This document shows, one piece after another, positions 6,382 to 12,276 of a DNA stretch of 12,276 nt. A program made the position numbers and the translations under genes. Position 1 is the first letter of the stretch. Each line of letters starts with the position of its first letter. The stretch lies in assembly GCA_023416135.1 (NCBI GenBank), contig JAEZIF010000350.1:1-12276 (forward strand), given 5' to 3'. The stretch is from Pseudomonadota bacterium (GTDB taxonomy: Bacteria; Pseudomonadota; Alphaproteobacteria; Reyranellales; Reyranellaceae). The notes under the pieces are model-generated. The model ran no database searches, was not told the DNA's origin, and worked only from the letters and a program-made list of their open reading frames with translations.

Positions 6382-7605
6382 CTGGTTGAACGGCACGTCC
6401 TTGTCGACCCGCACGTCCGCCGGCATGCCCAGCACACGCTCGGCGACGATGTTGCGCAAGATCTCGTCGGTGCCGCCGGCGATGCGGAAGCCGGCGCCAC
6501 CGATCCATTGCGCCTGGAAGCCCGCGGCGTGCGGCACCTCATCCTTCATGATGCCGCCCGGCCCCATCAGCTCCATGGCGAAAGCGCCCATGTCCTGCAT
6601 CTTGGGGGCGGCGACGATCTTGATGATCGAGGATTCCGGCCCGGGCGTCTGGCCCTTGGAAAGCGCCGTCAGAGTGCGGTAGCGCGTGAGCTTCAGGCCC
6701 TGCTGCTGGACGTACCAGTCGGCGATCTTCGAGCGGACCTGCTGGTTGCGGATCGCCGGCCCGTCCTCGAGGTCGGTGTCGCGGGCGAGTTCCATCAACT
6801 CGTCGACATCGAGGCCGCCCGACGGCATGCCGACCGCAAGACGCTCGTTCATCAGCGTCGTGAGGGCAGCCTTCCAGCCCTCGCCGACCTTGCCCAGCCG
6901 CTGGCTGTCGGGGATGTGCACGTTGGTGAAGAACACCTCGTTGAAGTTGGCGCCGCCCGACATCTGCTTGATCGGCCGCACCTCGACGCCCGGCGTCTTC
7001 ATCGACAGGAAGAACATGGTGAGGCCCGAGTGCTTCGGCACGTTCGGGTCGGTGCGGGTGATGATGATGCCGTAGTCGCTGTAGTGCGCGCCCGAGGTCC
7101 AGACCTTCTGGCCGTTGATCACCCAGCCGTCGCCCCCATCGGGCAGTTTGGCGCGCTCGGCCCTGGTGCGGATGCCGGCGACGTCGGAGCCGGCCGCCGG
7201 CTCGGAGAAGAGCTGGCACCACACTTCCTCGCCGTGCAGCGCGGGCTTGACGTAGCGCTTGAGCTGCTCGGGCGTGGCGTAGGCCATCATGGTCGGGATG
7301 CACATGCCGAGCCCGATGTCGAAGAAGCCCAGCGGCACCAGATAGTTCGACTCCTCCTGCTGGTAGATCACCTGCAGGATCGGCGAGCCGCCGCGGCCAC
7401 CATATTCCTTGGGCCAGGTGATGCGCGCGTAACCCGCCTTGGCCTTCTTGTCCTGCCAGGCCTTGGCCTTCTTCAAAAGCTCGGGATCGTCGTTGCGGGC
7501 CCGGAAGCTCGCCTTGTCGTCGCTCTTGCGCGTGGCGTTGGCGTCGAGCCAGGCGCGCACTTCCTTGCGGAAGGCGGCTTCTTCGGGAGTGTCGTTGAAG
7601 TCCAT
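6367..7605 (-). CDS. Acyl-CoA dehydrogenase, large-subunit type
   Basis: FAD enzyme of 412 residues for alpha,beta-dehydrogenation of an acyl-CoA, passing electrons to ETF. The helical N-terminal domain starts MDFNDTPEEAAFRKEVRAWL. Then come WPKEYGGRGGS (64-74), QLFSEPAAGSD (131-141, flavin/substrate loop), WVINGQKVWTSGAH (161-174), the beta domain and a C-terminal helical domain ending GGTDEILRNIVAERVLG (377-393). At the usual catalytic-Glu site before G-T (medium-chain enzyme position 376) there is Gly377. The base may instead be Glu254 in MNERLAVG, where isovaleryl- and long-chain enzymes place theirs. This pattern is known from heteromeric enzymes such as pimeloyl-CoA and actinobacterial side-chain dehydrogenases. 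The ATG has GGAGG just upstream. It lies 19 bases after the stop of the second dehydrogenase gene and is its likely partner. Confidence 0.94.
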   Translation of the reverse strand: MDFNDTPEEAAFRKEVRAWLDANATRKSDDKASFRARNDDPELLKKAKAWQDKKAKAGYARITWPKEYGGRGGSPILQVIYQQEESNYLVPLGFFDIGLGMCIPTMMAYATPEQLKRYVKPALHGEEVWCQLFSEPAAGSDVAGIRTRAERAKLPDGGDGWVINGQKVWTSGAHYSDYGIIITRTDPNVPKHSGLTMFFLSMKTPGVEVRPIKQMSGGANFNEVFFTNVHIPDSQRLGKVGEGWKAALTTLMNERLAVGMPSGGLDVDELMELARDTDLEDGPAIRNQQVRSKIADWYVQQQGLKLTRYRTLTALSKGQTPGPESSIIKIVAAPKMQDMGAFAMELMGPGGIMKDEVPHAAGFQAQWIGGAGFRIAGGTDEILRNIVAERVLGMPADVRVDKDVPFNQLTRS

Positions 7606-7624
7606 GAATTCCTCCTGACGCGTC

Positions 7625-8749
7625 TTACGCGGCGTTCTTCTGTTCCAGTCGGCTTACCAGCTTGTCCTTCCAGGCCATCGGCCCACCCAGCGCCAGCGCC
7701 ATCACGCGCGCCCGGCGATAGTGGAACTGCGTGTCGGCCTCCCAGGTGAAGCCGATGCCGCCATGGGTCTGGATGTTCTCCTTCGATGCGAAGTCGTAGG
7801 CATCGGTCGCCGCGATGCGCGCCGCCGCCGCGGCCAGCGGCAGGTCCGCTCCGCCGTCGGTCAGCATCATGGCGCCGTAGTAGGCGTTGGAGCGCGCCAG
7901 CTCGAGCTTGACGTAGCAGTCGGCGAGCTTGTGCTTGATCGCCTGGTAGGAACCGATGGCTCGGCCGAAGGCCTGGCGCTGCAAGGCGTAGTCGCGCGCC
8001 ATCCACATCGCCGCCTCGGCACCACCGACCTGCGCGAACGCGAAGTACACCGCGGCGGCATCGTAGAGCCGTTCCAGCGTCCGCCAGCCCTCGCCTTCAG
8101 CACCCAAAAGCTCGGCGGTGGCATCCTTGAAGGTGAGCTCGGCATGCTTGCGCGCGGGATCGATGGTTTCGACGCGCTTCTTCGCAACGGCGGGCTGCGC
8201 CAGATCGACCAGCACCAGCGACACCGCGCGATCGCCTTGCCCGCCGGTGTTGGCGAGCACGATCGCGAACGTCGCCGCCTCGCCATCGGCCACCGGCACC
8301 TTCTTGCCGTTCAGCCGGCCGCCGCCGAAGGTCGTGCGGATGGACCGCGGCTTGGGCGGCTGCGGCCCCTCGGCGACGGCGACCGTGCCGATCGCCTTGC
8401 CGGCCGCCAGCTCGGGCAGCCACTTCTTCTTCTGCGCGTCCGAGCCCGCGAGCTTCAGCGCCTCGGTCGCCAGCACGACCGACGTGTCGAACGGCACGGG
8501 CGCCGTGGCGCGGCCAACCTCCTCGGCGATGACGCAGAGTTCGAGCGGCGAGAGGCCAAGCCCGCCATACTCTTCGGGAATGCCGGTCGCCGGCACGCCG
8601 AGCTCGACGAGGCCTTGCCAGACTTCGTCGGCGTGAGTTTCGTTGCCGTCCAGCACACGACGCACGACCTTGGCCGGGCACTTGTCGGTGAGGAACTTGC
8701 GGAGCTGCTCCTTGAGCAGCTTCTGGTCGTCGGAGAAATCGAAGTTCAT
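7625..8749 (-). CDS. Acyl-CoA dehydrogenase, small-subunit type
   Basis: Second FAD-dependent acyl-CoA dehydrogenase, 374 residues, first gene of the leftward pair. It shows MNFDFSDDQKLLKEQLRKFL at the N-terminus, GIPEEYGGLGLSPLE (56-70), a shortened middle domain, RQAFGRAIGSYQAIKHKLAD (258-277), and IQTHGGIGFTWEADTQFHYR (326-345). The QTHGGIGFT motif matches the flavin-contacting stretch of the family. The loop usually written AEGxAxSD is reduced to AEGPQPPKP (126-134). No Glu stands at the normal C-terminal catalytic site, which here reads FHYRRAR. Both points suggest a non-catalytic or flavin-sharing subunit in a heterotetramer with the following gene, as in pimeloyl-CoA dehydrogenase small subunits; this is inference. 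I chose the ATG at 8749, which gives the family N-terminus; a TTG at 8758 would add three residues. The ribosome site is weak. Confidence 0.92.
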   Translation of the reverse strand: MNFDFSDDQKLLKEQLRKFLTDKCPAKVVRRVLDGNETHADEVWQGLVELGVPATGIPEEYGGLGLSPLELCVIAEEVGRATAPVPFDTSVVLATEALKLAGSDAQKKKWLPELAAGKAIGTVAVAEGPQPPKPRSIRTTFGGGRLNGKKVPVADGEAATFAIVLANTGGQGDRAVSLVLVDLAQPAVAKKRVETIDPARKHAELTFKDATAELLGAEGEGWRTLERLYDAAAVYFAFAQVGGAEAAMWMARDYALQRQAFGRAIGSYQAIKHKLADCYVKLELARSNAYYGAMMLTDGGADLPLAAAAARIAATDAYDFASKENIQTHGGIGFTWEADTQFHYRRARVMALALGGPMAWKDKLVSRLEQKNAA

Positions 8750-8836
8750 GATGGGCAAAGCCTAGCAAGTGCGCCCGTATCGGGGAACGGCCTAAGGTTC
8801 CGACAGGCGGGTGCTGCAGTGTGATAGGGTGAGCGC
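8750..8836. promoter_or_regulatory. Divergent promoter region, acyl-CoA dehydrogenases versus ring-cleavage dioxygenase
   Basis: These 87 bp separate two divergent operons. The visible structure is GGAAC (8784-8788) inverted as GTTCC (8797-8801) around eight bases, a possible small operator. AGGGTGAG (8825-8832) is the probable ribosome site of the rightward gene. GGAAC recalls the -35 of general-stress ECF promoters, but I find no matching CGTT at the required distance. Confidence 0.4.
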
Positions 8837-9196
8837 ATGGACACGACGAAAATCCCGGAAGTCATCAAGGACTGGCACGCCCACGTCTACTTCGACGCCA
8901 TCACGACGGAGCCGGCGCGAGCGTTGCGCGAAAAGATCGAGAAGACTTTCGAGATCGAGATGGGCCGCTTCCACGAACGGCCGGTCGGGCCGCATCCGCG
9001 CTTCAGCTACCAGGTGGCGTTCAAGAACGAGCAGTTGGCACCGCTATTGTCGTGGCTGGCGCTCAACCGTGGCGACCTCACGATCTTCGTGCATCCCAAC
9101 ACCGGCCAGGACCTGGAAGACCATCGCGACCGGGCAATATGGCTCGGCCAGCAGGTGCCGCTGGCGCTCGATATCTTCACCGAGAAAAAGGACTGA
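8837..9196 (+). CDS. DOPA 4,5-dioxygenase family protein (putative extradiol ring cleavage)
   Basis: Small protein of 119 residues, the usual size of the bacterial/fungal DOPA 4,5-dioxygenase family. That family cleaves the ring of catechols such as DOPA using a non-heme metal. Conserved landmarks are DWHAHVYFD (12-20, His14 and His16), FHERPVGPHPRFSYQVAF (45-62, His46 and His53) and FVHPNTGQDLEDHRDRAIWLG (84-104, His86 and His96). The histidines in these three blocks are the likely metal ligands and acid/base groups. The ATG at 8837 follows AGGGTGAG. Its TGA is three bases before the CinA-like gene, so the two form an operon. The physiological substrate of bacterial members is mostly unknown. 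The HpaB-like hydroxylase 1.3 kb away could produce a catechol for it, but this is inference. Confidence 0.88.
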   Translation: MDTTKIPEVIKDWHAHVYFDAITTEPARALREKIEKTFEIEMGRFHERPVGPHPRFSYQVAFKNEQLAPLLSWLALNRGDLTIFVHPNTGQDLEDHRDRAIWLGQQVPLALDIFTEKKD

Positions 9197-9199
9197 CGA

Positions 9200-9682
9200 A
9201 TGGATTCGCTTCTGCCACTGGCCAAGAAAGTCGGTGAGAAACTGAAGGCGCGCAAGGAAACGGTCGGCGTTTCCGAATCGTCGGCCGGCGGCCTGGTCTC
9301 CGCCGTGTTGCTCGCCGTACCCGGCGCCTCGGCCTACTTCATGGGCGGCGCCGTGGTCTACACGCGCCCGGCGGGAGAAGCCTTCCTGACCGCGAGTCCG
9401 GACAAGCGCAAAGGAATCCGTTCCTCGTCCGAACCTTGGGCCATCCTCGCCGCCGAGCTGGTGCGCGAGAGGCTGAACACGACCTGGGGATTGGCCGAGA
9501 CCGGCGCCTCCGGCCCGACCGGCAATTCCTACGGCGACCCCGCCGGTCACACTTGCGTCGCCGTCGTCGGCCCCAAGGGCAAGATCGCGCGCACCCTGCG
9601 TACCGGTTCGAACGACCGCGTCGCCAACATGCGCGCTTTCGCAGCCGAGGCGCTCAAGCTTCTGGACGAGCAGCTCGCCTAG
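9200..9682 (+). CDS. Stand-alone CinA C-terminal domain protein (nicotinamide-nucleotide amidohydrolase family)
   Basis: A 160-residue protein equal to the C-terminal domain of CinA alone. In characterised members (PncC) this domain hydrolyses nicotinamide mononucleotide to nicotinate mononucleotide in the pyridine-nucleotide salvage cycle. Family motifs are VSESSAGGLVSAVL (24-37; canonically AESCTGG), PGASAYFMGGAVVYT (41-55) and AETGASGPTG (99-108). A clear departure is Ser-Ser-Ala in place of the usual Ser-Cys-Thr in the first motif. The segment after VVYT is also unusual, and both might alter activity or substrate. The ATG has AAGGA (9188-9192) seven bases upstream. It is co-transcribed with the dioxygenase-like gene. 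NMN salvage has no obvious tie to ring cleavage, so the pairing is either incidental or points to a different amide substrate. Confidence 0.85.
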   Translation: MDSLLPLAKKVGEKLKARKETVGVSESSAGGLVSAVLLAVPGASAYFMGGAVVYTRPAGEAFLTASPDKRKGIRSSSEPWAILAAELVRERLNTTWGLAETGASGPTGNSYGDPAGHTCVAVVGPKGKIARTLRTGSNDRVANMRAFAAEALKLLDEQLA

Positions 9683-9689
9683 CCGAGCT
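9672..9689. terminator. Weak hairpin at the end of the CinA-like gene
   Basis: AGCTCG (9672-9677) and CGAGCT (9684-9689) pair around six bases that include the TAG stop. Only 34 bp separate this gene from the convergent TetR gene. A terminator role is possible, but the stem is short and no T run follows. Confidence 0.25.
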
Positions 9690-9716
9690 AGTCCGACCCG
9701 TTCAGCGTGCCCGCCG

Positions 9717-10409
9717 TCAGCCCAGCCGGGCAGCGGCCGCCTCCAGCATGTCCGCGAAGAGATCGGCGAGCCGATCGTAGTCGTAGTCGCTGTCGATCTG
9801 GGCCGACACGAACAAGCCGTCGGCGGTCGCCATGAAGATGCGGGCCAGCAGGTCGGGCAGATCGGGCGAGCGCCGGAGATGGCCGGCGGGCAGGACATGC
9901 CGCCAGAAGGACGCCAGGCCGGCGATCACGCGGCCGCGGATCTCCTTGAACCGCTGCCGCGCCTGAAGTTCGGCGGGCTGGCGCTGCAGGGAGAGCATCA
10001 GGCCGAGACGCCAGAACTCGGGATTGGCGGCGATGCTGCCGACGACCGAGCGGATGCGGGCGGCGATCTCGTCGCCGCGGCGCGCAGCCTTGTCGGGCGG
10101 GGTCCATTTCGGCAGGGAAGCCAGCCACTGGTCGAAGCTGTGCTGGATCATCGCGGCGAACAGCGCGTCCTTGTCGGCGAAGTGCCAATAGACGGAGCTG
10201 GCGGGCAGTCCCGACCGCTCGACGACCTTGGAGATCGACGTGCCTTGATAGCCGAGTTCATGCGCGAGCTCGAACGTCGCCTCGAGGATCCGCAGCCGCG
10301 ACTGCGCGCCGCCCTGTCGTCGTCGGCGATCGTTCCCGCCGGCCGAGCCGCGCCGACCGGCGCGGCGGAGCGGCTCGGCCGGGCGGGAGGCAACGGGCCT
10401 GCTCTTCAC
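9717..10409 (-). CDS. TetR/AcrR-family transcriptional regulator
   Basis: Probable ligand-responsive repressor of 230 residues. After a basic, low-complexity N-terminal tail (1-33, many Arg) comes the TetR DNA-binding domain (about 37-83): SRLRILEATFELAHELGYQG, then TSISKVVERSGLPASSVYWHF and the closing DKDALFAAMI. The rest is a helical ligand/dimer domain with no motif that names an inducer. The start is GTG at 10409, with GAGG upstream; no alternative start precedes the helix-turn-helix. It diverges from the HpaB-like hydroxylase gene. The 101-bp region between them carries an inverted repeat well suited to a TetR dimer, so repression of the hydroxylase and autoregulation are likely. The Arg-rich tail is longer than in most TetR proteins and may add non-specific DNA contacts. 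Confidence 0.93.
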   Translation of the reverse strand: MKSRPVASRPAEPLRRAGRRGSAGGNDRRRRQGGAQSRLRILEATFELAHELGYQGTSISKVVERSGLPASSVYWHFADKDALFAAMIQHSFDQWLASLPKWTPPDKAARRGDEIAARIRSVVGSIAANPEFWRLGLMLSLQRQPAELQARQRFKEIRGRVIAGLASFWRHVLPAGHLRRSPDLPDLLARIFMATADGLFVSAQIDSDYDYDRLADLFADMLEAAAARLG

Positions 10410-10435
10410 TTTGACCTCGCCGGAGATTGCTGGGA

Positions 10436-10465
10436 TGATCGTTACATCATGTAGCGATCACTACA
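10436..10465. promoter_or_regulatory. Operator with three TGTARYGATC half-sites
   Basis: Half-sites: TGTAACGATC on the minus strand (10437-10446), TGTAGCGATC on the plus strand (10450-10459) and TGTAGTGATC on the minus strand (10456-10465). The first two form a 25-bp palindrome (10436-10460) with 11 of 12 positions paired around C10448, including a perfect TACAT-C-ATGTA core. The second and third form an overlapping 16-bp palindrome, TGTAG-CGATCA-CTACA. It lies between divergent tetR and hydroxylase genes, the classic place for a TetR operator. Overlapping sites could let two dimers bind on opposite faces, or compete. Confidence 0.7.
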
Positions 10466-10474
10466 GACAAGCAA
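10446..10474 (-). promoter_or_regulatory. Possible sigma-70-like promoter of the tetR gene
   Basis: On the minus strand TTGCTT (10469-10474) and CATGAT (10446-10451) are 17 bases apart and lie 37 bases upstream of the GTG start. Matches to TTGACA and TATAAT are 3/6 and 4/6. The operator half-sites lie across the spacer and -10, which would give direct autorepression. On the plus strand a still weaker pair, TTGCTG (10427-10432) and TGTAGC (10450-10455), also 17 apart, could serve the hydroxylase. Confidence 0.35.
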
Positions 10475-10510
10475 GACGTCGAGCAGGACGCAGGATCGGG
10501 GAGGAGAAAC

Positions 10511-11968
10511 ATGGGTGTGCGCACGGGTTCGCAGTTTCTCGAGGGCCTCCGCAAGACGAAGCGGGAAATCTGGGTCGACGGCGAGAAGGTCGAGGACGTC
10601 ACTGCGCACCCCAAGCTGCGCGGCGGCGCGGAAAGCCTGGCAAGGATATTCGACCGACAGCACGACCACGCGGACGAATGCCAGTTCACCCATCCGCAAA
10701 CCGGCCAGCCGACCAACGTCAGCCACATGATCCCGCGCTCGCGCGAGGAGCTGCGCCATCGCCACGCCGGACTGGTGCGGCTGTCGGAGGGCTCCATGGG
10801 AATCATGGGCCGCACGCCCGACTACATGAACATGAAGTTCGCCGCCTTCGCATCCGCGCCGCGCGTATGGGCCGGCGCCGACGGGCGCAACGCGCGCGGC
10901 GCGGAGAACCTCGTGAACTTCCAGCGCCGCCTGGGCGACGCCGACATCTCCCTCACCCACACAATCATCCAGCCGACCGTCGACAAGCGGACCGACGGGC
11001 AGGTCCTGGGCAACAGGGTGACGGTGAGAAAGGTCGGCGAGACGTCCGACGGCATCGTCGTGCGGGGCGCCAGGGTGCTGGCCACGCTCGCCCCTTACGC
11101 GGACGAGCAGACCGTCTATCCGGGACAGCCCATTCCCGCGGGGGCAACCGAGTACGCGATATCGTTCGCCGTTCCGCTCGACACGCCCGGCCTCAAGTTC
11201 CTGTGCCGCGATTCGGCCTCGGCGCCGGGCGCCGATCCGTTCGACAAGCCGCTGTCATCGCGTTTCGACGAACAGGACGCCTTCTGCATCTTCGACGACG
11301 TGCTGGTGCCATGGGACCGCGTCTTCATCGACGGCGACGTAGAGATCTACAATTCGATGCGCCAGACCGGCTACGCCATCAGCATGACCACTCAGTCGAC
11401 GATCCGGGCGCTGACCAAGCTGGAATTCGCCTATGGGCTCGCCACCCGCATGGCCGAGCTGATCGGCGACTATTCGCCTGCGACGACGGAGATGCTGGGC
11501 GAGCTCGCCTGTTATGTCCGCCTGTCCGCCAATGCCTTGGAACTGTCGCTCGAGCAGGCCGCGGCGCGCGAGGACGGGGTGTGGTTCCCGAACGGCGCCG
11601 CGATCGAGCCCATGCGATCGATGCTGGCCGTCTGGATGCCACGTGTTGCGGAGATAATCACGCTCATCGGCAGCCACAACCTGCTCACCACGCCGAGTCG
11701 GGCGCAGCTCGACGATCCCAAGCTGCGGCCGCTGATCGACGAAATGCTCCATGGTGCGGACGGCGCGACAGCCGACGAGCGGGCCGCCGTGTTCCGCATG
11801 GCCTGGGATTTCGTCGGCTCGTCCTTGGGAGGACGCGGCTTTCTCTACGAGCGCTTCTACCTGACCTCGGCCGCCCGCAACAAGCAGATGCTTCACCAGC
11901 GCTTCTTCGACCGGAGCCGCTCGCGGGCCCTGCTCGACGATATGCTGTCGCGGGCAAGCCGGCCCTGA
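10511..11968 (+). CDS. HpaB-family FADH2-dependent aromatic hydroxylase
   Basis: Oxygenase component of a two-component flavin monooxygenase related to 4-hydroxyphenylacetate 3-hydroxylase, 485 residues, the family's usual length. Such enzymes use FADH2 from a separate reductase to hydroxylate phenols ortho to the existing hydroxyl. The N-terminal region has RTGSQFLEGLRKTKREIWVDG (4-24). GRTPDYMN (100-107) supplies Arg101 and Tyr105, and LTHTIIQPTVDK (148-159) supplies His150. These correspond to the Arg, Tyr and His that hold the phenol in Thermus HpaB. FDDVLVPWDRVFIDGD (261-276) is the conserved linker to the acyl-CoA-dehydrogenase-like C-terminal half. The ATG at 10511 follows GGGGAGGAGA. 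No HpaC-type reductase is in the window. The true substrate may be another phenol; the family is functionally diverse. Expression is probably controlled by the divergent TetR protein. Confidence 0.92.
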   Translation: MGVRTGSQFLEGLRKTKREIWVDGEKVEDVTAHPKLRGGAESLARIFDRQHDHADECQFTHPQTGQPTNVSHMIPRSREELRHRHAGLVRLSEGSMGIMGRTPDYMNMKFAAFASAPRVWAGADGRNARGAENLVNFQRRLGDADISLTHTIIQPTVDKRTDGQVLGNRVTVRKVGETSDGIVVRGARVLATLAPYADEQTVYPGQPIPAGATEYAISFAVPLDTPGLKFLCRDSASAPGADPFDKPLSSRFDEQDAFCIFDDVLVPWDRVFIDGDVEIYNSMRQTGYAISMTTQSTIRALTKLEFAYGLATRMAELIGDYSPATTEMLGELACYVRLSANALELSLEQAAAREDGVWFPNGAAIEPMRSMLAVWMPRVAEIITLIGSHNLLTTPSRAQLDDPKLRPLIDEMLHGADGATADERAAVFRMAWDFVGSSLGGRGFLYERFYLTSAARNKQMLHQRFFDRSRSRALLDDMLSRASRP

Positions 11969-11970
11969 GG

Positions 11971-12276
11971 TCAGTCGGCCCCCGGCCTCATCAACGCAGC
12001 AAGGGCAAGACTCAACCATCCCAGGATGAAGGCCGTGCCGCCGATCGGCGCCACCGCTCCCATCCAGCGCGGGCCGCCGAAGGCGAGCGCGTATAGCGCG
12101 CCCGGAAAGAGCACGCTGCCGACCAGGAACAGGCACTGGGCGACCAAGGCGACGGGAGCATTCACCGTCGCGCTGCGCACGAGGACGACCACACCCATGA
12201 TCGCGAGCGCATGGATGACCTGGTACTGGCTTCCGGTCTGCAGCCAATCGCGCGCCATGCGGCCCGCCGCGGTGGG
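11971..12276 (-). CDS. DUF423 (YgdD-like) small membrane protein (5' end beyond window)
   Basis: The last 101 residues of a small inner-membrane protein of unknown function. WLQTGSQYQVIHALAIMGV followed by LFLVGSVLFPGALYALAF and APIGGTAFILGWLSLALAAL matches the three C-terminal membrane segments of the DUF423/YgdD family. In that family QTxxxYQxxHxLA and GGxxFxxGW are hallmarks. Full-length members have about 120 residues and start with another membrane helix ending in a GAFGAH-like motif. The frame here continues upstream through PTAAGR to the window edge, so the Met at 12258 is probably internal and the gene starts outside. It is convergent with the hydroxylase gene, with only two bases between the stop codons. 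Confidence 0.85.
   Translation of the reverse strand, partial: PTAAGRMARDWLQTGSQYQVIHALAIMGVVVLVRSATVNAPVALVAQCLFLVGSVLFPGALYALAFGGPRWMGAVAPIGGTAFILGWLSLALAALMRPGAD

Noticed and set aside
8756..8758. TTG as an alternative start for the first acyl-CoA dehydrogenase
   Set aside because: It would add only three residues before the family-typical MNFDF, and the TAGG upstream is too close for a ribosome site. The ATG at 8749 is preferred.
8784..8801. GGAAC as the -35 of a general-stress ECF promoter
   Set aside because: No CGTT lies 16-17 bases downstream on either strand. The inverted GTTCC makes a small palindrome a better description.
6508..8824. Two plus-strand frames of 413 and 367 codons opposite the acyl-CoA dehydrogenases
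   Set aside because: They are antisense shadows with Arg/His/Leu-rich composition. The minus-strand dehydrogenases have complete family motifs.
11255..12247. A 330-codon minus-strand frame opposite the hydroxylase 3' half
   Set aside because: The plus-strand HpaB-like reading is conserved through this region. The minus frame has no domain, and it crosses the DUF423 gene in a different frame.
1..12276. Mobile element, CRISPR, tRNA, toxin-antitoxin or defence system
   Set aside because: I found no transposase or integrase motif, no regularly spaced direct repeats, no tRNA-like cloverleaf and no small overlapping toxin-antitoxin pair. All larger coding regions match metabolic, transport or regulatory families.

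Overview
This is a GC-rich, densely packed chromosomal segment with the look of a soil alphaproteobacterium (Rhizobiales or Rhodospirillales grade, for example Bradyrhizobium-like or Reyranella-like). That placement is an inference from three things: the strong G/C third-position bias, the presence of a tripartite tricarboxylate transporter (TTT) with a Bug-type binding protein, and the number of acyl-CoA and aromatic catabolic genes. I see no tRNA, rRNA, CRISPR array, transposase or phage gene. Twelve genes are complete; one is cut by the left edge and one by the right.

Left part (1-3170). The N-terminal biotin carboxylase part of an acyl-CoA or pyruvate carboxylase runs leftwards off the window. 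It diverges from a small flavodoxin-fold oxidoreductase across only 30 bp, and that gap holds a perfect hairpin. Convergent to the oxidoreductase is a leftward pair: an SDR dehydrogenase followed, one base after its stop, by a DUF4239 membrane protein.

Middle (3171-6381). Diverging from the SDR is a rightward operon encoding a complete TTT carboxylate transporter in the order tctB-tctA-tctC: small membrane subunit, large membrane subunit, periplasmic solute-binding protein. After tctC lies a 165-bp block made almost entirely of successive inverted repeats. It separates tctC from the convergent acyl-CoA dehydrogenase genes.

Right part (6367-12276). Two leftward acyl-CoA dehydrogenase genes probably encode a heteromeric enzyme. 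Diverging from them is a tight pair: a DOPA 4,5-dioxygenase-like ring-cleavage protein and a stand-alone CinA C-terminal-type amidohydrolase. A TetR-family repressor diverges from an HpaB-family FADH2-dependent aromatic hydroxylase. Their shared promoter region carries three copies of a TGTARYGATC half-site, which looks like the repressor's operator. A DUF423 membrane protein enters from the right edge.

Taken together, the window reads as carboxylate uptake (TTT), CoA-ester oxidation and carboxylation (two ACADs, SDR, biotin carboxylase) and phenol hydroxylation plus ring cleavage (HpaB-like, DOPA dioxygenase-like). That these form one pathway is inference; the substrates cannot be read from the sequence. 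No gene here looks like a wholly new system. The best leads are the hairpin array after tctC, the three-half-site operator, and the two ACADs that both lack the usual C-terminal catalytic glutamate.
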